A stretch of 20,857 nt of DNA from a virus. Numbering within the stretch: the stretch's first letter is position 1; each line of letters opens with the position of its first letter. The translations under genes and the position numbers were made by a program. Where the stretch lies: positions 1 through 20,857 of the IMG/VR virus record IMGVR_UViG_3300025687_005968; one strand, given 5' to 3'. The notes beneath the pieces were generated by a model. That model was given only the letters and a program-made list of their open reading frames with translations. It was not told where the DNA came from and did no database searches. Shown piece by piece: positions 5,567 through 10,976 of the stretch.

Positions 5567-5723
5567 TAGGACAGCCTAAGCTCTTTTTTTCTGTAAGTTA
5601 TTGAATATCAATAAGATTAGAGCTATCCTAATTTAGGACAGCCTATTATAATCTAAGACTTAACTTATTATCTATCAAATACTTACAAATTAAGAAAATT
5701 AGGATAGTTTAGGATAGCCTAAG
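5567..5723. repeat. Cluster of TAGGAYAG motifs (iteron- or operator-like)
   Basis: TAGGACAG at 5567-5574 and 5634-5641; TAGGATAG at 5700-5707 and 5710-5717; one inverted copy (CTATCCTA) at 5623-5630. Three copies extend to a small palindrome, TTAGGACAGCCTAAG (5566-5580), TTAGGACAGCCTA (5633-5645) and TTAGGATAGCCTAAG (5709-5723). A related AGGCTATC lies at 5431-5438. Spacing is irregular between groups. Such clusters are typical of repressor operators or of replication initiator sites. Confidence 0.75.
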
Positions 5724-5810
5724 AATATCTGTAATTCTCAGAATCATATGGTAAAATTTTCCGATGTACAACTGTTCACTAGGAAAAAAATGCCATATCT
5801 GGTTTCGCTC

Positions 5811-5918
5811 TCGATATTTTAAGAAAGTTTTTAATCATCTCATTTCTCATTGGCATACTCGATAATTTAAGAAAGTTTTGACTTTTTAACTTTCCTGTCG
5901 ATATTTTAAGAAAGTTTT
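5811..5918 (+). repeat. Three direct copies of a 21-bp repeat upstream of the small terminase gene
   Basis: TCGATATTTTAAGAAAGTTT plus a T occurs at 5811-5831 and 5898-5918, with one change (TCGATAATTT...) at 5859-5879. Start-to-start distances are 48 and 39 bp. The last copy ends 25 bp before the ATG at 5944. These could be sites for the small terminase itself (pac/cos binding), for a phage transcription factor, or parts of repeated promoters, since the third copy carries a -10-like TATTTT. Confidence 0.8.
5878..5907 (+). promoter_or_regulatory. Candidate rightward promoter
   Basis: TTGACT (5878-5883), 18 nt, TATTTT (5902-5907). The -10 box is inside the third 21-bp repeat, so a protein bound to the repeat would block or modulate it. 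Start of transcription would fall near 5914, about 30 nt before the ATG at 5944. Confidence 0.45.
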
Positions 5919-5943
5919 CAATTGCGTTAGAGAATTTAAAAAT

Positions 5944-6489
5944 ATGAACAGTGAACAAGAAACCTTTAGATCTATTACAACATTAACAAGATCACAGAAA
6001 CTTAAAATCCGTAAACTTTATTTGGCTGATCTTCTCCCTCCTAAGGAAATCGCAAGCAAGTATAATATAAGGGAAGGGAATTTCCGTGTATGGATACATA
6101 ATCAAGGATGGACTAAAGAACGGCAAAAGATAGAAGCATTAGACAACCTCAATCAATTAACAGAGACTAAACAAACAACAGAATATAAGACGCAGCGTCA
6201 GCTGGACTTCTACTCTAACCTCCAGGAAAAGACTGAGGAGCTAACGGAAAAGGCTCTGGCAAACGCTGCCGAAGCCGAAGGCATAGGCGAACTAAATACG
6301 GCCTTAGGAAGCGTTAAAAGTGCTGTAAGTCTATTTGAGGAGGCTTCTGCTAAGCTCGGGGAAAGCCTACAGACTGCTGGCAGCGTTGCGGAGTCTGGTA
6401 ATCAATACAATTTTTTCTATTTAGATGCGGATAAAGGCCGGGAAATACTGGCGAAATGTAAAGACCAGGGGAAAGTTATTGATATATAG
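5944..6489 (+). CDS. terS: Putative terminase small subunit (HTH DNA-binding)
   Basis: The 181-aa protein has an N-terminal helix-turn-helix of the small-terminase type: KLRKLYL-like helix (KIRKLYLADLLPPKEIASKY) then NIREGNFRVWIHNQGWTKER, where the Trp residues and the KEIA turn are typical. The middle is a long charged coiled helix (about residues 75-150), as used for ring assembly, and a short C-terminal tail may touch the large subunit. It is the first gene rightward of the repeat-rich region. The large subunit gene follows only after 4.5 kb. No strong SD precedes the ATG. A general HTH regulator is the alternative; position before the packaging genes favours TerS. Confidence 0.65.
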   Translation: MNSEQETFRSITTLTRSQKLKIRKLYLADLLPPKEIASKYNIREGNFRVWIHNQGWTKERQKIEALDNLNQLTETKQTTEYKTQRQLDFYSNLQEKTEELTEKALANAAEAEGIGELNTALGSVKSAVSLFEEASAKLGESLQTAGSVAESGNQYNFFYLDADKGREILAKCKDQGKVIDI

Positions 6490-6493
6490 TTTC

Positions 6494-6539
6494 CAGTCTC
6501 AACAAGCGTTTTTTAGTCTTTTCTTCAGTCTCAACAAGC
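6494..6539 (+). repeat. 14-bp direct repeat after the small terminase gene
   Basis: CAGTCTCAACAAGC at 6494-6507 and again at 6526-6539, 32 bp start to start (three helical turns). A T-rich stretch lies between. Possible protein binding site. Confidence 0.6.
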
Positions 6540-6587
6540 TAAGGTTATAAGACAAGCATTGATTATCAATAACTTATGAAGTAGTTA

Positions 6588-6617
6588 AGGGTCTGATTAT
6601 AGGTATTATCAGACCCT
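6588..6617. repeat. Perfect 10-bp inverted repeat
   Basis: AGGGTCTGAT (6588-6597) and ATCAGACCCT (6608-6617) with a 10-nt loop. No T-run follows on either strand, so it is not a standard terminator. It may be an RNA structure, an operator or part of a packaging site. Confidence 0.6.
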
Positions 6618-6630
6618 AAAGTCCGAATTC

Positions 6631-6657
6631 GGGCACCACCTACCCCCCCACCCCCCG
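6631..6657. other. C-rich tract (G-rich on minus strand)
   Basis: GGGCACCACC, then TA, seven C, A, six C and G. It stands out in AT-rich DNA. On the minus strand it reads as two long G runs. Stretches like this occur at cohesive ends or as replication/transcription pause sites; none is shown here. Confidence 0.5.
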
Positions 6658-6715
6658 ATTTTTGTCCAGAGGTATCCCTATATACCCCAAGCCAAAAATT
6701 TCCTCAAAAAATTAC

Positions 6716-6744
6716 TTGACTCATAGATGATACTGCTCAATATT
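6716..6744 (+). promoter_or_regulatory. Weak candidate promoter before the Mom-like gene
   Basis: TTGACT (6716-6721), 17 nt, AATATT (6739-6744). The distance to the ATG at 6755 leaves almost no leader, and the GAGG lies right at the start point, so this is doubtful. Confidence 0.25.
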
Positions 6745-6754
6745 GAGGCTAACA

Positions 6755-7375
6755 ATGAAAGAGGAAAGAATTAAGTCATCTGATTACGCTGTAAAGGCGA
6801 TAAGCAAGTTGGAGTGTATGCCATACTTAATAGATATACATTATGCTGGCAGATGTCCTAGTATATCTTATGCTTTTGGGTTGTTTAAGTCTAATGATCT
6901 TGTAGGTGTTATTACTTATGGCACACCACCATCATCTACTTTGAGGGTTGGTATAGCAGGGAAGGATAACGCTCATTCTGTTTTAGAGCTAAATAGATTA
7001 TGTTTGAAGTATAACCTAAAGAATGAGGCTAGTTTATTAGTTGGAAGGAGTATAAGGTTGCTTCCAAAGAACAAGATAATAATTAGTTTTGCTGATACTG
7101 AGCAAGGGCACGAGGGTATAGTCTATAAGGCTTGTAATTTCAGTTACCATGGTTTAAGTGCTAAGAGAACTGATTGGGCAGTAAAAGGGAAAGAGCATCT
7201 TCATGGGCAAACTATAGCAGATGAGTTTAGAGGGGTTAAGAACAGGGCTAAGGCTATGAGGGATAAGTATGGTGATGATTTTTATTTAAAGCCTAGATCG
7301 AGGAAGCACAGATATATATATTTGCATGGGGATAAGAAATGGAAGAGGGAAGTGATTAAGGATATAAAATACTAG
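6755..7375 (+). CDS. Mom-like DNA-modification protein (GNAT-fold, adenine acylation family)
   Basis: I place the start at ATG 6755, which has GAGG 7 nt upstream; a TTG at 6743 is also in frame. The 206-aa product shows the pattern I know from the phage Mu Mom family and its relatives: a His-Tyr pair near the N-terminus (DIHYAGRCPS, H29-Y30), SYAFGLFKSNDLVGVITYGT (38-57), the ELNRL core (78-82), and a C-terminal block IISFADTEQGHEGIVYKACN (109-128) followed by SYHGLSAKRTDW and HLHGQT. Mom changes adenine to a carbamoylmethyl form and protects phage DNA from restriction. Family assignment is by pattern; the exact chemistry in this phage is unknown. It lies alone after a 265-nt gap, as first gene of the accessory block, with no partner regulator like Mu Com recognised beside it. 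Confidence 0.75.
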   Translation: MKEERIKSSDYAVKAISKLECMPYLIDIHYAGRCPSISYAFGLFKSNDLVGVITYGTPPSSTLRVGIAGKDNAHSVLELNRLCLKYNLKNEASLLVGRSIRLLPKNKIIISFADTEQGHEGIVYKACNFSYHGLSAKRTDWAVKGKEHLHGQTIADEFRGVKNRAKAMRDKYGDDFYLKPRSRKHRYIYLHGDKKWKREVIKDIKY

Positions 7376-7379
7376 CAAG

Positions 7380-7514
7380 ATGAAAGTATACATAGTAGAG
7401 AGGGTTGATATGGGTGTGGAGAAGGTATTTAGGAGATATGATAAGGCATTGGCATATAAGAGTAAGGATGCGAGTGGTTGGGAGTTATTGATAATTGAGA
7501 AGGAGGTAGAGTGA
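7380..7514 (+). CDS. Small hypothetical protein, 44 aa
   Basis: ATG at 7380 lies 4 nt after the stop of the Mom-like gene, and 44 codons follow to TGA at 7512-7514, which overlaps the next GTG start. The product MKVYIVERVDMGVEKVFRRY looks like a small strand-turn-helix protein ending in SGWELLIIEKEVE. Compact phage proteins that begin KVYIVERV are common and uncharacterised. The end of the gene carries the SD of the next one. Confidence 0.6.
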   Translation: MKVYIVERVDMGVEKVFRRYDKALAYKSKDASGWELLIIEKEVE

Positions 7515-7672
7515 CTACGAGTGATTTAGTGAAGAGGATAGAGGAGTTGAGTAGGGAGAATGGTGAGTTGGCAAGTGAGAACGATCATTTGAGGGCATCT
7601 TTAAGGGTGTTGACTGAGCAGGTGATGGGAGAGCAGGTGAAGGGTTATTTTATAAACAACGACGAGGATTGA
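7511..7672 (+). CDS. Small coiled-coil protein, 53 aa, GTG start
   Basis: GTG at 7511 has a very strong SD (AAGGAGG, 5 nt spacing), overlaps the stop of the upstream gene (GTGA), and its TGA is 1 nt before the next ATG. The product is a heptad-patterned helix (DLVKRIEELSRENGELASEN, DHLRASLRVLTEQV), likely a dimeric leucine-zipper-like coil. Only 13 of 162 bases are C, matching the composition of its neighbours. Confidence 0.65.
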   Translation: MTTSDLVKRIEELSRENGELASENDHLRASLRVLTEQVMGEQVKGYFINNDED

Positions 7673-7673
7673 T

Positions 7674-7862
7674 ATGGCAGGTAAAGGGAAGAAACCAGAG
7701 GGAGGGGTTGATTGGGGTAAGTTCTATGAGCTGAGTCCTTTTTTGAGTCCTTGGGAAAAGAAGTTACAGGAAGAGGTTAATTGTGTAGAGCCTGAGAGTG
7801 AGGATGCTGTTGAATGGGCTAAGAGGAAGTTGGAGGAGCAGAGTGAAGGATATGGCAAGTGA
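7674..7862 (+). CDS. Small hypothetical protein, 62 aa
   Basis: ATG at 7674 has GAGG upstream (spacing 8). The protein begins with a basic, flexible MAGKGKKPEGGVDWGKFYEL and then is acidic and helical (EWAKRKLEEQSEGYGK). No known motif. It overlaps the next gene by 20 nt. Confidence 0.6.
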   Translation: MAGKGKKPEGGVDWGKFYELSPFLSPWEKKLQEEVNCVEPESEDAVEWAKRKLEEQSEGYGK

Positions 7863-8046
7863 ATTAACGGTATGTGATTATTTAAATATGAAAGGTTGTA
7901 AGCATCATAAGAGGGATTATTATACAAGGACTGAGCATGATTGGAAGTGTAGGGATTGTTGTGCGACAGGATGGCATTTTTTAGATGACAATATTGATAA
8001 GTTGATTGCATTTGCATCTAATGAAAGGGAGCAGAGTGAAGGATGA
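7843..8046 (+). CDS. Small Cys/His-rich (zinc-type) protein, 67 aa
   Basis: I favour a GTG start at 7843: it has GGAGG 6 nt upstream, and an almost identical segment (GAGCAGAGTGAAGGAT) precedes the next gene. An ATG at 7852 is the alternative. The protein has Cys11, Cys19, His21-22, Cys36, Cys39 (CRDC), Cys40 and His45 in GCKHHKRDY and WKCRDCCATGWHF, so one zinc site is likely. Possible roles are protein or nucleic-acid binding; no family recognised. Confidence 0.6.
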   Translation: MKDMASELTVCDYLNMKGCKHHKRDYYTRTEHDWKCRDCCATGWHFLDDNIDKLIAFASNEREQSEG

Positions 8047-8581
8047 GTTTAGGAGTAATGAAGAACTGTATTTTAGCTGGTGGTTAGACGAGTTAAAAGA
8101 GGCTGGGTATATAAATTATTGGGAATATGAACCTGAGAGTTTCACTTTGATTGATTCTGTAAGGTATAGTTGGTGGAAGCAGTTGAAAACAAAAGAAAAG
8201 CACATGGAATCTACTTTATTGAATGACTTATGTTATACTCCTGACTTTTTTATAAGTTGGAGAGGTTCTGCTTTGGTTACTGGACTGATATGGGATGATG
8301 ACGAAAGCAAGAAGAAGGGTGCGTATGAGTTTGCTACTACTGGATTAGATTCTTGGGTAGACGTAAAGGGAAGTTTTGATAGGAACAAGAGTAATTCTAC
8401 CTTTAGTATTATTCAGAAGGTTATGTATGATAAGACTGGCATATATGTTGAGAAGGTAGTACCAGAGAAGTTGTTTGCGGCTACGTTTACGCCAAAGAGG
8501 TATTTATTGACAGATAAGAGTGGTAAGAGTAGGAAGATAAAATGGGAAGTGAGGATGTTAGATGAAATTTCATTTAAGTGA
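8036..8581 (+). CDS. PD-(D/E)XK family nuclease-like protein
   Basis: With the GTG at 8036 (GGGAG 4 nt upstream) the product is 181 aa; ATGs at 8006 and 8021 are alternatives. The order of motifs fits a restriction-endonuclease-like fold: early acidic residues (SNEELYFSWWLDELKEAGYI), then YTPDFFISW (Pro69-Asp70), then WVDVKGSFD with Asp109-x-Lys111, then an SIIQKVMY helix and GIYVEKVVPEKLF. This layout recurs in uncharacterised phage proteins, where it may act in recombination, repair or degradation of host DNA. Catalytic triad: Asp70, Asp109, Lys111, plus Glu9 or Glu10. It overlaps the next gene by 20 nt. Confidence 0.65.
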   Translation: MKDEFRSNEELYFSWWLDELKEAGYINYWEYEPESFTLIDSVRYSWWKQLKTKEKHMESTLLNDLCYTPDFFISWRGSALVTGLIWDDDESKKKGAYEFATTGLDSWVDVKGSFDRNKSNSTFSIIQKVMYDKTGIYVEKVVPEKLFAATFTPKRYLLTDKSGKSRKIKWEVRMLDEISFK

Positions 8582-8792
8582 TAGGTTTTATGGTGAGTTT
8601 AGTGAATGGTTGGCACATGAGTTGAAGGTTCGTGGGATTAGCCAGATGGATTTGTGTAGGAAGAGTGGTGTGAGTAGGCCACATATACAGAGGATGGTGA
8701 GTGGGAAGAGTGATGGGATGACATTGGTTGTTTTGTGTAAGATAGCGAGTGCATTGGGTTATCGTGTGGACTTTGAGTTTGAGAGAAAATGA
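8562..8792 (+). CDS. Cro/CI-type (XRE) HTH regulator, 76 aa
   Basis: ATG at 8562 has GAGGATGTTAG upstream. Residues about 22-62 form a five-helix XRE domain with the recognition unit ISQMDLCRKSGVSRPHIQRM and the closing LCKIASALGYRVDFEF, which resembles single-domain Cro-like or antitoxin-like regulators. It sits in the middle of the accessory block and not next to the divergent control region, so it might control these genes or be part of the early/late switch. No toxin partner is recognisable beside it. Confidence 0.8.
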   Translation: MKFHLSDRFYGEFSEWLAHELKVRGISQMDLCRKSGVSRPHIQRMVSGKSDGMTLVVLCKIASALGYRVDFEFERK

Positions 8793-8798
8793 GTGGCT

Positions 8799-9098
8799 AT
8801 GAGTGATTTAGAAGCTAAACCATGTGAAGTTTGTGGTGAATATCCTTATAGAAAATTTGGGGCTGCTGGGTATTGGAGTATGTATTCTACATGCTCTCAC
8901 CGTAAGCACATAGAACATAGGAACTCAGAAGAAGAGGTTGTCCATCTATGGAACATAAACAAGCAAGAGTCAGGCTACTACTACTGCGATAAGCATAAGA
9001 GAAAGGTTGAGTATTATCATGACTTTATGGATGAAGGATGGGATTGTGGATGTTATGATGTTAGATATGTTAAGGAGGACGAGGAAAATGAAGTTTAA
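8799..9098 (+). CDS. Lar-like zinc protein (restriction-alleviation candidate)
   Basis: The first half follows the plan of Lar-type restriction-alleviation proteins: MSDLEAKPCEVCGEYPY (Cys9-x2-Cys12 near the N-terminus), a second Cys pair position (Cys32 with His34/His37), then acidic SEEEVVHLWNIN ending in the conserved Trp-Asn. Lar modulates type I restriction-modification. The C-terminal 40 residues add a further Cys/His set (YYCDKHKRK, DCGCYDV), not part of the usual Lar length. I choose ATG 8799 because the protein then starts like Lar; GTG at 8793 is possible. Other zinc-ribbon proteins can look the same, so the function is tentative. Confidence 0.5.
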   Translation: MSDLEAKPCEVCGEYPYRKFGAAGYWSMYSTCSHRKHIEHRNSEEEVVHLWNINKQESGYYYCDKHKRKVEYYHDFMDEGWDCGCYDVRYVKEDEENEV

Positions 9099-9231
9099 TA
9101 TAGGGCAGATGGTGTATTATCAAGGAGAGGTATGGGAGATCTTCTTGTATGTTGGTGGCAAGTATAGTATTTGGAATAGGGAGAGTAGGTTGAGTGTTCA
9201 GGTGAGCGAGGAAGAGATAGATGTGATATGA
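9088..9231 (+). CDS. Small hypothetical beta protein, 47 aa
   Basis: ATG at 9088 follows AAGGAGGACGAGGAAA, a very strong SD, and overlaps the upstream gene by 11 nt; an earlier in-frame start at 9007 lacks such a site. The product MKFNIGQMVYYQGEVWEIFL, then VGGKYSIWNR and LSVQVSEEEIDVI is a small SH3/KOW-like barrel pattern (GQMVYYQGEVWEI). These small barrels often bind nucleic acid or protein. Inference only. Confidence 0.65.
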   Translation: MKFNIGQMVYYQGEVWEIFLYVGGKYSIWNRESRLSVQVSEEEIDVI

Positions 9232-9398
9232 GAGTGTGGTGTGTATTTCAGAGTTATTGTTATGATCCAATGGAGTTGGTTGGTATATATTCTAATGAGG
9301 AGGCAGCGTTATTGGAGGTGGAGAGTATAGAGAGTGAGAGTAGTGATAATGTGTATCGTGCTTTTGTGAGAGTGATGGAAGTGAAGGATAGGTGGTAG
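9228..9398 (+). CDS. Small hypothetical protein, 56 aa
   Basis: ATG at 9228 overlaps the upstream stop (ATGA), and 56 codons end with TAG at 9396-9398. The product starts MRVWCVFQSYCYDPMELVGI and then is acidic (SNEEAALLEVESIESESSDN): strand, helix, strand (VYRAFVRVMEVKDRW), a fold plan common in short phage proteins. Only 8 of 171 bases are C. Confidence 0.65.
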   Translation: MRVWCVFQSYCYDPMELVGIYSNEEAALLEVESIESESSDNVYRAFVRVMEVKDRW

Positions 9399-9401
9399 GA
9401 G

Positions 9402-9584
9402 ATGAAAGAAGCTAGGGAGTGGGTAGAAGAGATGAGCCAGAGTGGAGCATTTGATTTGATAGATGGTATGGATGAAGCTGAGGAGTTTATTAGGAAGGTT
9501 CAGAGGGATGCGTATTCCTCTGCTAAGAATGAATGCCAAATGGGTTATAGATCGAATATAAGAGATAAGGTGATGGATTGGTGA
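9402..9584 (+). CDS. Small hypothetical helical protein, 60 aa
   Basis: ATG at 9402 lies right after TAGGAG, 3 nt past the upstream stop. The product is acidic and helical (MKEAREWVEEMSQSGAFDLI, DEAEEFIRKVQRDAYSSAKN) without Cys pairs or membrane segment. Its stop overlaps the next start (TGATG). No family recognised. Confidence 0.6.
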   Translation: MKEAREWVEEMSQSGAFDLIDGMDEAEEFIRKVQRDAYSSAKNECQMGYRSNIRDKVMDW

Positions 9585-9793
9585 TGATCGAGTTTGAAGT
9601 GAGTAGGAAGGACGAGGCGAGTATGTTTTCGTTTGATTATATTGAGAGGAGTAAGTGGATTATGCAGTATGTAGATAGTTTGCGGTTTGTTGGTGGTAAG
9701 GTTAGGTGCCATGTGATGATGGAACATGATGATGTGTTCAAAGAGGAGATGGCACATAGGGGATTTGAAGTTAGAGAGGTAAGTTATGAGTAG
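9584..9793 (+). CDS. Small hypothetical protein, 69 aa
   Basis: I use ATG 9584, which overlaps the upstream stop as TGATG; TTG at 9578 would add two residues. The product has strands at both ends (MIEFEVSRKDEASMFSFDYI, GFEVREVSYE) and a central VDSLRFVGGKVRCHVMMEHD, a mixed alpha/beta plan. Function unknown; it overlaps the next gene by 8 nt. Confidence 0.6.
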   Translation: MIEFEVSRKDEASMFSFDYIERSKWIMQYVDSLRFVGGKVRCHVMMEHDDVFKEEMAHRGFEVREVSYE

Positions 9794-9998
9794 ATCGTAT
9801 AAGAACAGGAAGAAAACGAGAGAGATAGGTGATTTGACGTATCCCTCTGGAGGTGGTAGGATAAGCAGGAATGCTTATAAGGCTATGTTGAAGAGGCAGA
9901 AGAAGTTGAATCCAGAGTTGGAAGGCTTGGAAGAGGACTATGGTGCTTTTGTTGAGATTGGGAATAAGATAGCGAGAGGTATTCAGAATAATGATTAG
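9786..9998 (+). CDS. Small basic hypothetical protein, 70 aa
   Basis: ATG at 9786 with GAGAGG 6 nt upstream. Strongly basic N-terminal half (MSRSYKNRKKTREIGDLTYP, NAYKAMLKRQKKLN) then an acidic helix (PELEGLEEDYGAFVEIGNKI). Charge suggests nucleic-acid contact through the N-terminus. No family recognised. It overlaps the next gene by 8 nt. Confidence 0.6.
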   Translation: MSRSYKNRKKTREIGDLTYPSGGGRISRNAYKAMLKRQKKLNPELEGLEEDYGAFVEIGNKIARGIQNND

Positions 9999-10302
9999 GA
10001 GACTATTACAAAGTTTTATTGATGCTGAGCTTATTGAGGAAAATATCAATCTGAGGCTTGATATTGAGAATTTAAGGGAAGATTGTGAACATTGGGAAAG
10101 ACAAGCTGATTTATGGAAGGCTAAGTGTAGTAAGCATAATAAACTTTATACTGATATTAAGAAACAATTGGCTATTAAGAATAAGGTGATTGAGGACTAT
10201 AAGAAAAAGACTCAAACTACTCTTAATGATGCGATAAGCCAAACGAATTATCCCAAAGATGGGATGTGCGACGAGCAAGGTAACTATATTGGGGAACAGT
10301 AA
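9991..10302 (+). CDS. Coiled-coil hypothetical protein, 103 aa
   Basis: ATG at 9991 is inside the end of the upstream gene. Heptad-patterned coil over most of its length (ENINLRLDIENLREDCEHWE, LYTDIKKQLAIKNKVIEDYK), with a short non-helical C-terminus. Similar short coil proteins sit near packaging genes in other phages without a known role. Six nt before the methyltransferase ATG. Confidence 0.65.
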   Translation: MIRRLLQSFIDAELIEENINLRLDIENLREDCEHWERQADLWKAKCSKHNKLYTDIKKQLAIKNKVIEDYKKKTQTTLNDAISQTNYPKDGMCDEQGNYIGEQ

Positions 10303-10307
10303 GTTAA

Positions 10308-10976
10308 ATGAAACCATATTACGAAGATAAGTACTGCACTATTTACAATGCAGATTGCAGGGAAGTGTTACCTAGTTTGCCGAAGGTAGATTTGGTCTTA
10401 ACTGATCCTCCGTATTTGCTTAATATGGGGAAAGGAGGTGGAGGCGAACTTGGCTCAAGGAAAGCGAGGGAAAATACTAGAGGATTTACTGACTCAGGAT
10501 TTGATACATCTATTTTAGATTTATTTGATAATTGGTTCTGTTTTTGTCCAAGACTAGGATTGCAAGAGGTAATAAGTAAAGCGGTAAACGGAAAATGGAA
10601 TTTGATTACATGGTGTAAGCCGAATCCAATCCCGACTTTCAATAATACTTATCTTTCAGATGTGGAATATTGCGTTCACAAGTGGTCTAAGGGAAGGCTG
10701 TTTGGTGGATATAAAGATAAGTCTTGTTTTTCTGTATTAGCAAACTCAGAAAAAGAAACTAATCATCCAAATGAAAAGCCACTAAAGCTAATGGCAAAGC
10801 TATTAAACCTTGGAAGTGAAAAAGGTGATACCATCCTAGACCCATTCATGGGAAGCGGAACAACATTAAGAGCTGCCAAAGACTTGAATCGGAAAGCTAT
10901 AGGAATCGAATTAGAAGAGAAGTACTGCGAGATTGCAGCTAAGAGGTTGAGCCAAGAGGTTTTTGATTTTTCATAA
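10308..10976 (+). CDS. Orphan DNA methyltransferase, beta class (probable N6-adenine)
   Basis: The 222-aa protein carries motif IV DPPY (33-36, in DLVLTDPPYLL) before the AdoMet-binding motif I DPFMGSGTT (178-186), with the usual HPNEKPLKLM (153-162) and GIELEEKYCEIAAKRL (199-214) around it: the N4/N6 methyltransferase layout, beta class. DPPY favours adenine-N6 over cytosine-N4. No cognate endonuclease lies beside it, so it is probably a solitary phage enzyme that shields or marks DNA. The TAATG overlap couples it to the large terminase gene, which hints at a link with packaging. No separate target-recognition domain is visible; the 85-150 stretch must serve. Confidence 0.9.
   Translation: MKPYYEDKYCTIYNADCREVLPSLPKVDLVLTDPPYLLNMGKGGGGELGSRKARENTRGFTDSGFDTSILDLFDNWFCFCPRLGLQEVISKAVNGKWNLITWCKPNPIPTFNNTYLSDVEYCVHKWSKGRLFGGYKDKSCFSVLANSEKETNHPNEKPLKLMAKLLNLGSEKGDTILDPFMGSGTTLRAAKDLNRKAIGIELEEKYCEIAAKRLSQEVFDFS

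Larger units (their letters stand above)
5379..5943. other. Non-coding divergent control region, AT-rich
   Basis: No plausible gene lies in these 565 bases. It separates the leftward small-gene operon from the rightward packaging and head genes. It holds long A/T runs, a pyrimidine-rich stretch (about 5520-5546, mainly T and C), a GGGGGG (5553-5558), TAGGAYAG motifs and three 21-bp repeats. These make it the main candidate in this window for a control switch, a replication origin or a packaging site. Confidence 0.7.

Noticed and set aside
5379-5943. CRISPR array suggested by the three 21-bp repeats
   Set aside because: Only three copies, uneven short spacers of 18-27 bp and no cas genes; more consistent with protein binding sites.
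7724-8017. Minus-strand frame of 97 codons, also those near 9070-9270, 9309-9539 and 9771-10049
   Set aside because: Low-complexity His/Ser/Leu-rich products opposite C-poor rightward genes; an effect of base skew.
8562-8792. Antitoxin of a toxin-antitoxin pair
   Set aside because: The XRE protein has no neighbouring toxin-like gene; the upstream protein is nuclease-like but has a different, PD-(D/E)XK layout.
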